Shown piece after piece: positions 7,969-16,828 of a stretch of 64,000 nt of DNA. The first letter of the stretch is position 1. Every line of letters begins with the position of its first letter. Source of the DNA: Knoellia sp031844405. Lineage in GTDB: Bacteria; Actinomycetota; Actinomycetes; Actinomycetales; Dermatophilaceae. Where the stretch lies: contig JAUZVC010000001.1 in NCBI GenBank assembly GCA_031844405.1, positions 806,001 through 870,000 of the forward strand, read 5' to 3'. Under the pieces are notes generated by a model. It was not told the DNA's origin. It was given only the letters and a program-made list of their open reading frames with translations, and made no database searches. The position numbers were made by a program, and so were the translations under genes.

Positions 7969-9543
7969 GTGGCACGCGGAGACGGACGACTCACCCACGA
8001 CCTCATGCCCGGCGAGAAGGGTCCCCAGGACGCCTGCGGGGTCTTCGGCGTCTGGGCCCCCGGCGAGGACGTCGCCAAGCTGACCTACTACGGGCTCTAT
8101 GCCCTCCAGCACCGCGGCCAGGAGTCCGCCGGCATCGCCACGAGCGACGGCCGCCGCCTCCTCGTCTACAAGGACATGGGCCTCGTCTCGCAGGTCTTCG
8201 ACGAGCGCTCGCTCGGCTCGCTCAAGGGGCACCTCGCCATCGGGCACTGCCGCTACTCGACGACCGGCGGCTCCACGTGGGAGAACGCCCAGCCGACGCT
8301 CGGTGGTCACGACGGCGGCACCCTCGCGCTCGCCCACAACGGCAACCTCATCAACTCCGCCGAGCTGCGCGACCTCGTCGAGGAGGTGAGCGGTGACGGC
8401 CGCCACCCCGGCGAGCTCGGCCGCGGCAACACCACCGACACGGCCCTCGTCACCGCGCTCCTCACAGCCGACCCGGACCGCACGGTCGAGACCGCCGCCC
8501 TCGACGTCCTCCCGCGCCTGCGCGGCGCCTTCTGCTTCGTCTTCATGAACGAGCACACCCTGTATGCCGCCCGCGACCCCCAGGGGATCCGTCCCCTCGT
8601 CCTCGGTCGCCTCGAGCGGGGCTGGGTCGTCGCCTCCGAGACCGCGGCGCTCGACATCGTCGGCGCGTCGTTCATCCGCGAGGTGGAGCCCGGCGAGCTC
8701 ATCGCCATCGACGAGGACGGCCTGCGCTCGCAGCGCTTCGCCGAGACCGACCGCAAGGGCTGCGTCTTCGAGTACGTCTACCTCGCCCGCCCCGACACGA
8801 CGATCAACGGCCGCGTCGTCCACGAGGCCCGCGTCGAGATGGGGCGCGCCCTCGCCCGCGAGCACCCGGTAGAGGCCGACCTCGTCATGCCGACGCCGGA
8901 GTCGGGCACGCCCGCAGCGATCGGCTACGCGCAGGAGTCGGGCATCCCCTACGGCCAGGGGCTCGTCAAGAACGCCTACGTCGGCCGCACCTTCATCGCG
9001 CCCTCGCAGACGATCCGCCAGCTCGGCATCCGGCTCAAGCTCAACCCGCTCAAGGAGGTCATCAAGGGCAAGCGGCTCGTCGTCGTCGACGACTCCATCG
9101 TGCGCGGCAACACCCAGCGGGCGCTCGTCCGGATGCTCCGCGAGGCCGGTGCGGCCGAGGTCCACGTGCGCATCTCGTCGCCGCCGGTGCGCTGGCCCTG
9201 CTTCTACGGCATCGACTTCGCGACCCGCGCCGAGCTCATCGCCACCGGCATCGGGGTCGAGGAGGTCTGCAACTCGATCGGCGCCGACTCCCTCGGCTAC
9301 ATCTCCGAGGAGGGGATGATCGCCGCGACCGAGCAGGAGCCACAGCGCCTCTGCACCGCGTGCTTCACCGGCGTCTACCCCGTCGAGCTCCCGTCGGCCG
9401 ACCGGCTCGGCAAGGGGCTGCTCGAGCTCGAGTTCCCCGTCGACGCCGCCGGCGTGGACCCGACCGACGCGGGCACGCTCGACGTCGACCGCGTGTCCGT
9501 GACCGCCTCCGGTGGGGCGGCCGAGGCCGTCCGCCGACCCTGA
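7969..9543 (+). CDS. purF: Amidophosphoribosyltransferase
   Basis: A 524-residue first enzyme of de novo purine synthesis, which transfers glutamine amide nitrogen to PRPP. A short propeptide ends before the N-terminal nucleophile cysteine of CGVFGVWAPG. Class II glutaminase motifs follow (YYGLYALQHRGQESAG, HCRYSTTG, HNGNL) and the PRTase signature VVVDDSIVRGNT. The C-terminal cysteines that ligate the Fe-S cluster in this family are present (CNSIGADSL, LCTACFTG). GTG is chosen because the family N-terminus (ARGDGRLTHDL) starts there. purM follows 16 bases after the stop. Confidence 0.97.
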   Translation: MARGDGRLTHDLMPGEKGPQDACGVFGVWAPGEDVAKLTYYGLYALQHRGQESAGIATSDGRRLLVYKDMGLVSQVFDERSLGSLKGHLAIGHCRYSTTGGSTWENAQPTLGGHDGGTLALAHNGNLINSAELRDLVEEVSGDGRHPGELGRGNTTDTALVTALLTADPDRTVETAALDVLPRLRGAFCFVFMNEHTLYAARDPQGIRPLVLGRLERGWVVASETAALDIVGASFIREVEPGELIAIDEDGLRSQRFAETDRKGCVFEYVYLARPDTTINGRVVHEARVEMGRALAREHPVEADLVMPTPESGTPAAIGYAQESGIPYGQGLVKNAYVGRTFIAPSQTIRQLGIRLKLNPLKEVIKGKRLVVVDDSIVRGNTQRALVRMLREAGAAEVHVRISSPPVRWPCFYGIDFATRAELIATGIGVEEVCNSIGADSLGYISEEGMIAATEQEPQRLCTACFTGVYPVELPSADRLGKGLLELEFPVDAAGVDPTDAGTLDVDRVSVTASGGAAEAVRRP

Positions 9544-9546
9544 CCC

Positions 9547-9552
9547 TAGGCT
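9547..9552 (+). promoter_or_regulatory. Leaderless -10 box of purM (TAGGCT)
   Basis: TAGGCT lies 7 bases before the GTG at 9560, in the gap just after the purF stop. purM may therefore have its own leaderless promoter besides read-through. Confidence 0.5.
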
Positions 9553-9559
9553 GACCGGC

Positions 9560-10681
9560 GTGAGCGACCAGGGCGAACAGATCACGTATGCCGCGGCCGG
9601 AGTGGACGTCGAGGCGGGTGACAAGGCCGTCGAGCTCATGAAGGCCGACGTCCGCCGGGCGACCCGGCCCGAGGTCCTCGGCGGTCTCGGTGGCTTCGCC
9701 GGGATGTTCGACGCGAGCGCCCTCGCGCGGATGGACCGCCCGGTCCTGGCCACGAGCACGGACGGCGTCGGCACCAAGGTCGCCATCGCCCAGGCGCTCG
9801 ACCGGCACGACACCATCGGCTTCGACCTCGTCGGCATGGTCGTCGACGACATCGTCGTCTGCGGCGCCGAGCCGCTCTTCATGACCGACTACATCGCGAC
9901 CGGCAAGGTCGTGCCCGAGCGCATCGCGGCCATCGTCGGCGGCATCGCCCGCGCGTGTGAGCAGGCCGGTGTCGCCCTCGTCGGCGGCGAGACGGCCGAG
10001 CACCCGGGCCTGCTCGACCCGGACGAGTACGACGTCGCGGGTGCGGCCACCGGCGTCGTCGAGTACGCCGACGTCCTCGGGCCGCAGCGGGTGCGCCCCG
10101 GTGACGTCGTCCTCGGCATCGCCAGCTCGGGCCTGCACTCCAACGGCTACTCGCTCGTCCGACGCGTCGTCGCCCACGCCGGGTGGGAGCTCGACCGCCA
10201 GGTCGACGAGCTCGGGCGCACCCTCGGCGAGGAGCTGCTCGAGCCGACCCGCGTCTACTCGCGCGACCTGCTCGACCTCATCCGCACCGACGGCGTCGAC
10301 GTCCACGCGCTCTCGCACGTCACCGGTGGCGGGCTCGCCGCCAACCTCGCACGCGTCCTGCCCTCCGACGTCTTCGCCCGGGTCGACCGCGCGACGTGGA
10401 CCCCACCACCGGTCTTCACGACCGTCCAGCGCCTCGGCAACGTGCCGCAGGCGGACGTGGAGCGCACGCTCAACATGGGCGTCGGGTTCGTCGCGATGCT
10501 GCCCGCCGACGGCGTCGACCTCGCCGTGCGCACTCTCGCCGACCGCGGGCTCGCCGCGTGGACGATCGGCGAGGTGACCGCCCTCGAGGACGCGCGGGTC
10601 GAGGACGGCGTCGAGGTCGTGCGGGGCGCCAAGGGCGTCGACGGGGGCTCGGTCCAGGTCGTCGGCGACCACCCCGCCTGA
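9560..10681 (+). CDS. purM: Phosphoribosylformylglycinamidine cyclo-ligase
   Basis: A 373-residue AIR synthetase, the fifth step of purine synthesis, of usual length. Typical motifs are ITYAAAGVDVEAGDKAVE, LATSTDGVGTK, DLVGMVVDDIVVCGAEPLFMTDYIATG, GGETAEHPG and HVTGGGLAANLARV. The start is fixed by the family N-terminus and the upstream TAGGCT box. It forms the purine pair with purF. Confidence 0.97.
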   Translation: MSDQGEQITYAAAGVDVEAGDKAVELMKADVRRATRPEVLGGLGGFAGMFDASALARMDRPVLATSTDGVGTKVAIAQALDRHDTIGFDLVGMVVDDIVVCGAEPLFMTDYIATGKVVPERIAAIVGGIARACEQAGVALVGGETAEHPGLLDPDEYDVAGAATGVVEYADVLGPQRVRPGDVVLGIASSGLHSNGYSLVRRVVAHAGWELDRQVDELGRTLGEELLEPTRVYSRDLLDLIRTDGVDVHALSHVTGGGLAANLARVLPSDVFARVDRATWTPPPVFTTVQRLGNVPQADVERTLNMGVGFVAMLPADGVDLAVRTLADRGLAAWTIGEVTALEDARVEDGVEVVRGAKGVDGGSVQVVGDHPA

Positions 10682-10780
10682 GCGGACCCGCTCCTGAGCA
10701 GCCGACCTCAGGTCACGCGACCGTCCCGACCGGCATCCTCGGAGGGTGACCGACCCGACACGCCCGACCGGGCCCTCGAC

Positions 10781-11149
10781 GTGCCCGCGCCGGTGACCGG
10801 CGAACCTCTGGGCAGTGACCCCGTGCGGGTGGCTCGACACTGGGCGGTCAGCGTGCTCGCGGCGGGGACGGTCGCGCTCATGGCCCACCTCGTGCTCGTC
10901 CTCGTGGCCGTCTGGCTCGTCGGCTCCGCGATCGAGCAGGTGGCGTCGCGCGACCTCGGGTCACCGGACGTCGGCGGGCTGGTCGTCACGGCCCTGCCCG
11001 GGCTCGCCGCCGGGTGGGGAGTCGGCCTCGGCGCCGCGACGCTGCTGGGGCGAGGCGACTCGGTGGGCGCCCGCGCTGCGGGCGTGGCTGCCGGGGTGCT
11101 CGGCGTCCTCGTGGGCGGGGCCCTCCTTGCCGCGACCGGCGTCCTCTGA
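10781..11149 (+). CDS. Small membrane protein, unknown function
   Basis: A 122-residue protein with three hydrophobic segments (about residues 22-46, 68-84 and 95-118). No family recognised. The GTG start is uncertain, with no clear ribosome site, and an ATG-less upstream region leaves few alternatives. Its position directly after purM and facing the cysteine hydrolase suggests nothing specific about function. Confidence 0.6.
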   Translation: MPAPVTGEPLGSDPVRVARHWAVSVLAAGTVALMAHLVLVLVAVWLVGSAIEQVASRDLGSPDVGGLVVTALPGLAAGWGVGLGAATLLGRGDSVGARAAGVAAGVLGVLVGGALLAATGVL

Positions 11150-11158
11150 CGTGCGTGG

Positions 11159-11734
11159 TCAGACGATCGTGACCTGCGGGGCGAACATGCTCATCGCCCC
11201 GAGCGCCTGCTCGTGCATCGCCACGCTCGACCCGGCGCACGCATCCGCCACGACCCGCACGCTCGCGCCGGCGTCCGCCGCGGGCAGGGCCGTCGAGATG
11301 ACGCAGCAGTCGGTGGCGACCCCGGCGAGCGCGAACCGCGGCTGCTCGCCGATGACCGCGCGCAGCCCGGCCGTCCACTTGCCGAAGGTCGGCTCGGTGA
11401 CGACGTGGTCGGTGAGGTCCGTGAGCTCGGGCACCACGGCATACAGGGGGTCGGAGCCCGGGACGAGCGCGAACTGCCAGTCGTCGTAGTAGTCGGCCCA
11501 CGAGCCGCCGAGGTCCGGGTCCGCGACGAAGCGGGTGACGACGACTCGACCCGTGTATGCCGTCGCGAGACGCCGGATCCGCGGCGCCACCTCGGCCCAC
11601 ATGGGTGAGCCCCACGGGCTCGAGACCGGGTCGGCGAAGACGGCCTGGGGGTCGACGACGACGAGCCACTCCTCGTCGAGCGGGGTGATCTCGTCGACGG
11701 GCAGGCGGCCAGCCGGCGGAGCGGCGCTGCTCAT
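11159..11734 (-). CDS. Cysteine hydrolase, isochorismatase-like fold
   Basis: A 191-residue isochorismatase-superfamily hydrolase. The catalytic triad is visible: D28 in VVVDPQAVF, K119 in FGKW and C144 in the ATDCCV motif. The superfamily hydrolyses nicotinamide, ureidoacrylate, N-carbamoyl compounds and similar amides. The start overlaps the upstream permease stop by 4 bases, so the enzyme probably acts on what the permease imports, perhaps a purine or pyrimidine breakdown product (inference). Confidence 0.88.
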   Translation of the reverse strand: MSSAAPPAGRLPVDEITPLDEEWLVVVDPQAVFADPVSSPWGSPMWAEVAPRIRRLATAYTGRVVVTRFVADPDLGGSWADYYDDWQFALVPGSDPLYAVVPELTDLTDHVVTEPTFGKWTAGLRAVIGEQPRFALAGVATDCCVISTALPAADAGASVRVVADACAGSSVAMHEQALGAMSMFAPQVTIV

Positions 11735-13236
11735 GCCCGCGACTCCTGGGCGCGCACCTTGGCCCCGCGCGCGAGGTAGGTGACGACGAACGAGAGGACG
11801 AGGGCGAGGAGGACGCCGAGGTTGGCGTAGGCGAAGGTGCCCTCCCAGTAGGAGCCGGCCGGGTCCTCGACGAAGGTGCCGAGGCCGAGCGGGTCGAGGA
11901 GGAAGCCCTGCCAGTTGTTCCACGAGGCGTCGTCGGCGAAGTTGTTGACGACGAGGCCCCAGCCGAGCACGGAGGCCACCGCCATCGTGCCGATCGAGAC
12001 CCAGTCGAACGCGCCGTAGCGGCCCGAGGAGTCGAAGAGGGCGTCGTCGTCGTAGTCACGCTTGCGCAGCGCGATGTCGGCGATCATGATCCCCGCCCAC
12101 GAGGCCAGCGGCACGCCGAGCGTGATGAGGAACGACTGGAACGGGTTGATGAAGCTCTCGGCGACGAAGACGACGTAGAAGGTGCCCAGCGTGAGGATGA
12201 CGCCGTCGATGAGCGCCGCCATCGGGCGCGGGATGCGCACGCCGAGCGAGAGCAGGGTCAGCCCGGACGAGTAGATGCCGAGCACCGCGCCGGAGACGAG
12301 CGAGAGGATCGCGGCGACGAGGAAGGGCACGAGGACCCACGTCGGCAGCAGCGTCGCGAGCGTGCCGATCGGGTCGGCGCCGATGCCGTCGAGGACCGCC
12401 TGGTCGGACCCGGCGAGGGCGAGGCCGTAGCAGACGAGCAGGGCAGGGGCGAGGGCTCCTCCGAAGGTGTTCCAGCCGACGATCGCGGCGCCGCTGGCGT
12501 CACGGCGCTGGTAGCGCGACCAGTCGGCGGCGATGTTGATCCAACCGAGCCCGAAGCCGGTCATGACGAGGACGAGCGCGCCGATGACCGCGCCGATGCC
12601 GCCCGAGGGGAGGGACGAGACCGCCGACCAGTCGATGTGCGTGACGGTCATCGCGACGTAGAGCAGCGTGATCGCGCCGGTGACCCACGTGAGGACCGAC
12701 TGCATCCGCATGATGACGTGGTAGCCCGCGACGGCGGCGAGGACGATCATCGCGGCGACGACGACGGCGGCGACGACCTTGGTCCCGGTGCCGCCGCCCC
12801 AGCCGAGTCGCTCGAAGATCGTCGCCGTGGCGAGGACGGCGAGGATCGCGAGGAAGGTCTCCCAGCCGATCGACACGAGCCAGGAGATGACGCCGGGCAC
12901 CTTCTGCCCCTCGACCCCGAAGGCGGCGCGGGAGAGCACCATCGTCGGCGCGGAGCCCCGCTTGCCGGCGAGGGCGATGATCCCGCACAGGGCGAAGGAC
13001 ACGACGACCCCGAGGACCGTCACGACCACGGCCTGCCAGAAGGAGATGCCGAAGCCGAGGACGAAGGCGGCATACGAGATGCCGAACACCGACACGTTGG
13101 CGGCGAACCAGGGCCAGAAGAGGTCGCGAGGAGCCGCGGTGCGGGCCGACTCGTCGATGATCTCGATGCCGGTGGTCTCGACGCCGAGCCGCTTGGCGGC
13201 GTCGGCGCTGCGCACGTCAGTCATGCCCGCGAGCAT
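11731..13236 (-). CDS. NCS1-family purine/cytosine permease
   Basis: A 501-residue, roughly 12-helix cytosine/purine/thiamine/allantoin permease. The N-terminus (GVETTGIEIIDESAR) and FWPWFAANVSVFGISYAAFVLGFGISF are typical of CodB-like members. It imports nucleobases or derivatives by cation symport. An alternative in-frame ATG at 13224 would shorten it by four residues; neither has a clear ribosome site. It is coupled to the cysteine hydrolase by a 4-base overlap and placed near purF-purM. Confidence 0.9.
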   Translation of the reverse strand: MLAGMTDVRSADAAKRLGVETTGIEIIDESARTAAPRDLFWPWFAANVSVFGISYAAFVLGFGISFWQAVVVTVLGVVVSFALCGIIALAGKRGSAPTMVLSRAAFGVEGQKVPGVISWLVSIGWETFLAILAVLATATIFERLGWGGGTGTKVVAAVVVAAMIVLAAVAGYHVIMRMQSVLTWVTGAITLLYVAMTVTHIDWSAVSSLPSGGIGAVIGALVLVMTGFGLGWINIAADWSRYQRRDASGAAIVGWNTFGGALAPALLVCYGLALAGSDQAVLDGIGADPIGTLATLLPTWVLVPFLVAAILSLVSGAVLGIYSSGLTLLSLGVRIPRPMAALIDGVILTLGTFYVVFVAESFINPFQSFLITLGVPLASWAGIMIADIALRKRDYDDDALFDSSGRYGAFDWVSIGTMAVASVLGWGLVVNNFADDASWNNWQGFLLDPLGLGTFVEDPAGSYWEGTFAYANLGVLLALVLSFVVTYLARGAKVRAQESRA

Positions 13237-13297
13237 GACAGATCGCAGGCGGCACGATGTGCATGCCGCACGAGGTGTCGTGCGTGGACCTCAGGCG

Positions 13298-13492
13298 TCA
13301 ACGACGCCCGGAGGCCCACTTGTCATAGTCGTCGTCCTCGTCACGGTCGTGCCCGGTGCTCCGGGTCGACGGTGCAGGGGATGAGCTCCCGTGAAGTTCT
13401 CGCTCAAGCGCGCTCAAGTCGGTGTCGGGGCTGAAGTACTTCAGCTCGCGTGCCACCTTGGTCTGCTTGGCTTTTGCCCGGCCGCGCCCCAT
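13298..13492 (-). CDS. DUF3073 domain-containing protein
   Basis: A 64-residue actinobacterial protein starting MGRGRAKAKQTKVARELKYF, the DUF3073 hallmark, with an acidic, Ser/Pro-rich tail. Function unknown. In Streptomyces this family lies close downstream of purM and next to valine dehydrogenase, as here, apart from the inserted permease pair. Probably a small soluble, nucleic-acid-associated protein given its basic N-terminus (inference). Confidence 0.9.
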   Translation of the reverse strand: MGRGRAKAKQTKVARELKYFSPDTDLSALERELHGSSSPAPSTRSTGHDRDEDDDYDKWASGRR

Positions 13493-13598
13493 GGCGTGAC
13501 CCCCTCGTGCGTCTGCCGGGACGGCATACCCGAAGGGACGGCCCCGAAGGGGTCATCCCGTGCAAGCTGTGGTCCCGGGAATCGTGTGTGTGTCGTGG

Positions 13599-13604
13599 GG
13601 TCAA
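13599..13604 (-). promoter_or_regulatory. Possible -35 (TTGACC) for the DUF3073 gene
   Basis: Leftward TTGACC matches a housekeeping -35 closely, but no good -10 lies 16-18 bases downstream. The gap 13493-13700 holds nothing else that I can support. Confidence 0.25.
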
Positions 13605-13700
13605 CGCTACATCAGGCCGGGGGATTTCCGCGCACGGGTCCGGTTCTCGTGCCGTGTCCCGCGTCGCCCCGTCCCGGAGCGCGCGAAAGACCCCGAGAAG

Positions 13701-13747
13701 GCCGTATGCCGTGTGCTCGCCTCGGCAGGCGGGCACACGGCATACGG
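13701..13747 (-). terminator. Stem-loop terminator after the leucine/valine dehydrogenase gene
   Basis: Perfect 15-base arms, extendable to 21 with two mismatches, around a six-base loop. Each arm contains the GTATGCC/GGCATAC motif. It lies about 35 bases after the dehydrogenase stop. There is no T-tract. Confidence 0.6.
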
Positions 13748-13781
13748 GCAGGTCGGCCGGGGTGCGGCCGGGTGCGGGAGG

Positions 13782-14987
13782 TCAGTCCTGCGGCAGCCAG
13801 ATCGTCGAGGACCCGGCGGCCATCCGCCGCTCGGCGATGTGGTCGGCGGCTGCCGCCGGGCTCTCGCCGCGCTCGTCGGCGGTCCTGAGGACCTCGAGGG
13901 TGTGCTCGAAGATCGCGGTCGCGCCCCGCTTGGCCCGCTCGAAGTCGAAGCCGCGGAGCTCGTCGCTCACCTGGATGACGCCACCGGCGTTGACGAGGAA
14001 GTCCGGGCAGTAGGTGATGCCGCGGGCCACGAGCCGGTCGGCCGTGCCGCCCTCGCCCTCGGTGACGAGCTGGTTGTTGGCGCCGCCACAGACGACCCGG
14101 GCCCGGAGCACGTCGACGGTGTCGTCGTCGAGCGCGCCGCCGAGGGCGCACGGGGCGTAGACGTCGATGTCGCTCCGGACGAGCGCCGCCACGTCACCGA
14201 CGACCTCGACACCGGGGTGCGCGACGAGCAGCGCGTCGACCGCCGAGGAGCTGACGTCCGTGACGACGACGTCGGCGCCGTCCTCGAGGAGGTGGCCCGC
14301 CAGGATGCGGCCGACCTTGCCGACGCCTGCGATGCCGACCCGGCGGCCCCTGAGGGTGGGCTCGCCCCAGAGGTGCTGGGCGGCGGCCCGCATGCCCTGG
14401 AAGACACCGAACGCGGTGAGGACCGAGGAGTCGCCGGCGCCGCCGTTCTCGGGCGAGCGGCCGGTGGCCCAGCGGGTCGTCTCGGCGACGACGTCCATGT
14501 CCTGCACGTAGGTGCCGACGTCGCAGGCCGTGACGTAGCGACCGCCCAGGCTCTCGACGAACCGGCCGAAGGCGCGCAGCAGCTCGGGGGTCTTGTGGGC
14601 CGTGGGGTCGCCGATGATGACGGCCTTGCCGCCCCCGTGCGGGATGCCGGCGACGGCGTTCTTGTAGGACATGCCGCGTGAGAGGCGCAGGACGTCGGCG
14701 AGCGCGTCGTCGTGGGTCGCGTAGGGGTAGAACCGCGTGCCGCCGAGGGCCGGGCCGAGAGAGGTGTCGTGGATCGAGATGATCGCGCGCAGGCCGGTCG
14801 CGGGGTCCGAGCAGAGGACGACCTGCTCGTGGCCGGACGTGTCGGTCGGGTCGTGCTGGACGGACGAGACGTGGGGCTCGGGTGCGGGCGGCGTGGGCTC
14901 CGGCGCGGAGGCCTGCGGGGCTCGCGGAGCGGCGGTGGCCTCGGGGGCCTCGGCGGTCCCGGGGACGGTGACGGACGACGCGGTCAC
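13782..14987 (-). CDS. Leucine/valine (Glu/Leu/Phe/Val family) dehydrogenase
   Basis: A 401-residue NAD-dependent amino-acid dehydrogenase that oxidatively deaminates branched-chain amino acids. A Pro/Ala-rich N-terminal extension of about 50 residues precedes the catalytic domain (LGPALGGTRFYPY, GMSYKNAVAGIPHGGGKAVI with the catalytic lysine) and the Rossmann domain (GIAGVGKVGR). The GTG at 14987 has AAGGAG eight bases upstream. Valine dehydrogenases of Streptomyces sit in the same neighbourhood next to DUF3073. Confidence 0.92.
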   Translation of the reverse strand: MTASSVTVPGTAEAPEATAAPRAPQASAPEPTPPAPEPHVSSVQHDPTDTSGHEQVVLCSDPATGLRAIISIHDTSLGPALGGTRFYPYATHDDALADVLRLSRGMSYKNAVAGIPHGGGKAVIIGDPTAHKTPELLRAFGRFVESLGGRYVTACDVGTYVQDMDVVAETTRWATGRSPENGGAGDSSVLTAFGVFQGMRAAAQHLWGEPTLRGRRVGIAGVGKVGRILAGHLLEDGADVVVTDVSSSAVDALLVAHPGVEVVGDVAALVRSDIDVYAPCALGGALDDDTVDVLRARVVCGGANNQLVTEGEGGTADRLVARGITYCPDFLVNAGGVIQVSDELRGFDFERAKRGATAIFEHTLEVLRTADERGESPAAAADHIAERRMAAGSSTIWLPQD

Positions 14988-15065
14988 GGTGGTGACTCCT
15001 TTGTCAGTGAGGGCTGCGCGATGGTGCAGCGGTGCCATGGCGTGGGTCTCACGCACACCCTCAGG

Positions 15066-15542
15066 CTAGCCGCGTCGCACACTGCCGGCCGCCGCGTCCG
15101 CGGCCGGTCCGAGGGGGTGCAGCCGGGCGACGGGGATGGTGCGACCGGACCGGCGCTCGTACTTCGCGACCGTCGGGAGCTGGGCGAGGACGACCTCACG
15201 CCAGACCCGGGCGAGCTCGTCTCCCTCGAGCACCTCGGGCCGGACCCGAGAGGCGGTCGTCCCGATCTCGATGGTGGCCTCGGGGGTGTGCCGCAGGTTG
15301 CGGAACCAGTCGGGTTCGGTGGGCGACCCGCTGCCCGTGCCCCACACCAGCCGGGCATCACCGTCGTCGAGGTAGCGGACCATCGTCGACCGCGGAAGTC
15401 CGGTGCGGCGGCCGGGGGTCGTGAGCATGAGGACGCCGCCCACCCTGCCACCGCCGTCGAGGTGCCCCTTGAACGCCCGGTGCATCCACACCCCGATCGC
15501 GTTGCCGCGAGCCCTCATCGCGTGGGACGCCATGGTGGACAC
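15066..15542 (-). CDS. Deazaflavin (F420)-dependent nitroreductase family protein, Ddn-like
   Basis: A 158-residue split-barrel flavin/deazaflavin oxidoreductase. Typical are LMLTTPGRRTGLPRSTMVRYL and the segment DWFRNLRHTPEATIEI. Ddn-like proteins use reduced F420 to reduce quinones or nitro compounds and are usually membrane-associated. An in-frame ATG three codons downstream (15533) is an alternative start. The presence of fgd 1.3 kb away, which regenerates reduced F420, fits this role. Confidence 0.88.
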   Translation of the reverse strand: MSTMASHAMRARGNAIGVWMHRAFKGHLDGGGRVGGVLMLTTPGRRTGLPRSTMVRYLDDGDARLVWGTGSGSPTEPDWFRNLRHTPEATIEIGTTASRVRPEVLEGDELARVWREVVLAQLPTVAKYERRSGRTIPVARLHPLGPAADAAAGSVRRG

Positions 15543-15603
15543 CTCCTCCGCCCAGAGTCCGCCGGTCGGTGGTGGCGGTCAATGGGCGGCACGGGCCAGT
15601 CCG

Positions 15604-16275
15604 TCAGCCCTCGACCCCGGTCGTCTCGTGCGGCTCCCCGACGGGCTTGGACTCGGGCGAGCCGCGCTCGCGCAGGTAGATCGAGAGGACGACCATGCTC
15701 GCCACGGCGAGGAACTCCGACTGCCAGTTCTGCAGGGTGCGCCCCCAGAAGTCGGGGTCGGCGAGGTAGGCGGCCCCGCCGACGGGCTCCTTGAGGTCGC
15801 GGATGAGGTCCGCGTTGTGCGAGGCCCGGCCGGCGACGAACTGGGCGGACCACGACCCCAGGAAGATGAGGCCCATCGTCAGGCCGAGCGAGTGCGAGTA
15901 GAGCGAGCGGCGCCAGCCCTCGGCCTTCGCGAGCGGTGGCGAGTCGGGCTGCGCATGGCGTCCCACCTTCTGGTCCTCGTCGCTCTCGCGGCCCGTCTTG
16001 TCGAGGGGCTTGGACTCGGGCGAGCCCTTCTGGACGAACCAGACGGTGAGGACGATGAAGAGGAGGAACTGGAGGTACTCGGACTGCCAGTTCTCGGCGA
16101 CGTCGACGGCGAAGGTCGAGGACGTGACGTACTCGCCGAGCCCGATCGTCGGCAGGCCGCGGTCGCGGGCCTCGCCGTTGAGCTCGGCAACACCCCACAG
16201 CGCCTGTCCGGCGAGCGACAGGAGGAAGAGAGCGCCGAAGACGAGGGCGAGGCCGTGGTCGCGCAGCCGCCTCAT
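15604..16275 (-). CDS. DUF6766 family membrane protein with internal duplication
   Basis: A 223-residue membrane protein with about four helices arranged as two homologous halves. Each half has an NWQSE(Y/F)L motif (residues 62-68 and 183-189) followed by a helix and a GSPESKP motif (84-90 and 205-211). Function unknown. The start overlaps the stop of the 30-residue peptide by 4 bases, so it is translationally coupled to it and to the upstream lipoprotein. Confidence 0.82.
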   Translation of the reverse strand: MRRLRDHGLALVFGALFLLSLAGQALWGVAELNGEARDRGLPTIGLGEYVTSSTFAVDVAENWQSEYLQFLLFIVLTVWFVQKGSPESKPLDKTGRESDEDQKVGRHAQPDSPPLAKAEGWRRSLYSHSLGLTMGLIFLGSWSAQFVAGRASHNADLIRDLKEPVGGAAYLADPDFWGRTLQNWQSEFLAVASMVVLSIYLRERGSPESKPVGEPHETTGVEG

Positions 16276-16364
16276 CGGGCCATCGCCCCGATGGTGAGGC
16301 ACCACGCCAGGCCGAACCCGATGACGAGGAGCCAGCCGACGAAGGACCACCTCATGCCGTTCAC
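16272..16364 (-). CDS. 30-residue single-helix membrane peptide
   Basis: A short coding sequence of 30 residues (27 if the internal ATG at 16355 is used). It is one membrane helix (SFVGWLLVIGFGLAWCLTIG) with an RW pair before it and a final Arg. Its GTG overlaps the lipoprotein stop (GTGA) and its stop overlaps the DUF6766 ATG (ATGA). GGAGGGG lies just upstream. Coupling on both sides argues that it is translated. No family recognised. Confidence 0.65.
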   Translation of the reverse strand: MNGMRWSFVGWLLVIGFGLAWCLTIGAMAR

Positions 16365-16789
16365 GGCCCCTCCATCTCGCAGTCGTAGGGCAGGTCCTTC
16401 CCCGTGGGCTCACACCCCGCCGCCGTGACCCGCCAGCCGTCGTCGAACCGGGCCAGGAAGATCACCTGCTCGCCCCAGCGCACCATCGCGTCGCGCCCGT
16501 AGACGTCGACCGTCGGCTCGCCGGACTGCTCGCCGCCGGCGGCTTCGGGCAGGACGTCCGGGCACTGCTCACCGTCGGCCTCGACCTCCTCCAGCGTGGC
16601 GGGCGCGAGAAGGCCGCAGCCGTCCTCGGGGGCCGACGCCACGGCGGCCAGGAAGCGGGTCGCGGTGTCGGCCACGGGCTCGTTCTCGGCGGAGCCGCGG
16701 CCCGCGCAGCCGGGAAGCAGCATCGCAAGGGCGGTCGTTCCGATGACGAGGGCGAACGGCATACGACGTCTGTGCAGGTCAGGGGCCAC
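16361..16789 (-). CDS. Small lipoprotein, unknown function
   Basis: A 142-residue lipoprotein. The n-region HRRR, a hydrophobic stretch and the lipobox LPGC (Cys near residue 28 from the GTG) give export and lipidation. The mature part resembles short actinobacterial lipoproteins with a conserved Cys pair and a GWRVTAAGC segment. The GTG at 16789 is preferred over the ATG at 16762 because it supplies the basic n-region. First gene of the lipoprotein / 30-residue peptide / DUF6766 chain. Confidence 0.7.
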   Translation of the reverse strand: MAPDLHRRRMPFALVIGTTALAMLLPGCAGRGSAENEPVADTATRFLAAVASAPEDGCGLLAPATLEEVEADGEQCPDVLPEAAGGEQSGEPTVDVYGRDAMVRWGEQVIFLARFDDGWRVTAAGCEPTGKDLPYDCEMEGP

Positions 16790-16828
16790 GTGCTCACTAT
16801 GGCACCGGCATGGGGAAGGATGACGGAC

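Noticed and set aside
10681..10735. Terminator after purM
   Set aside because: Only a five-base GAGCG/CGCTC stem is seen; too weak to call.
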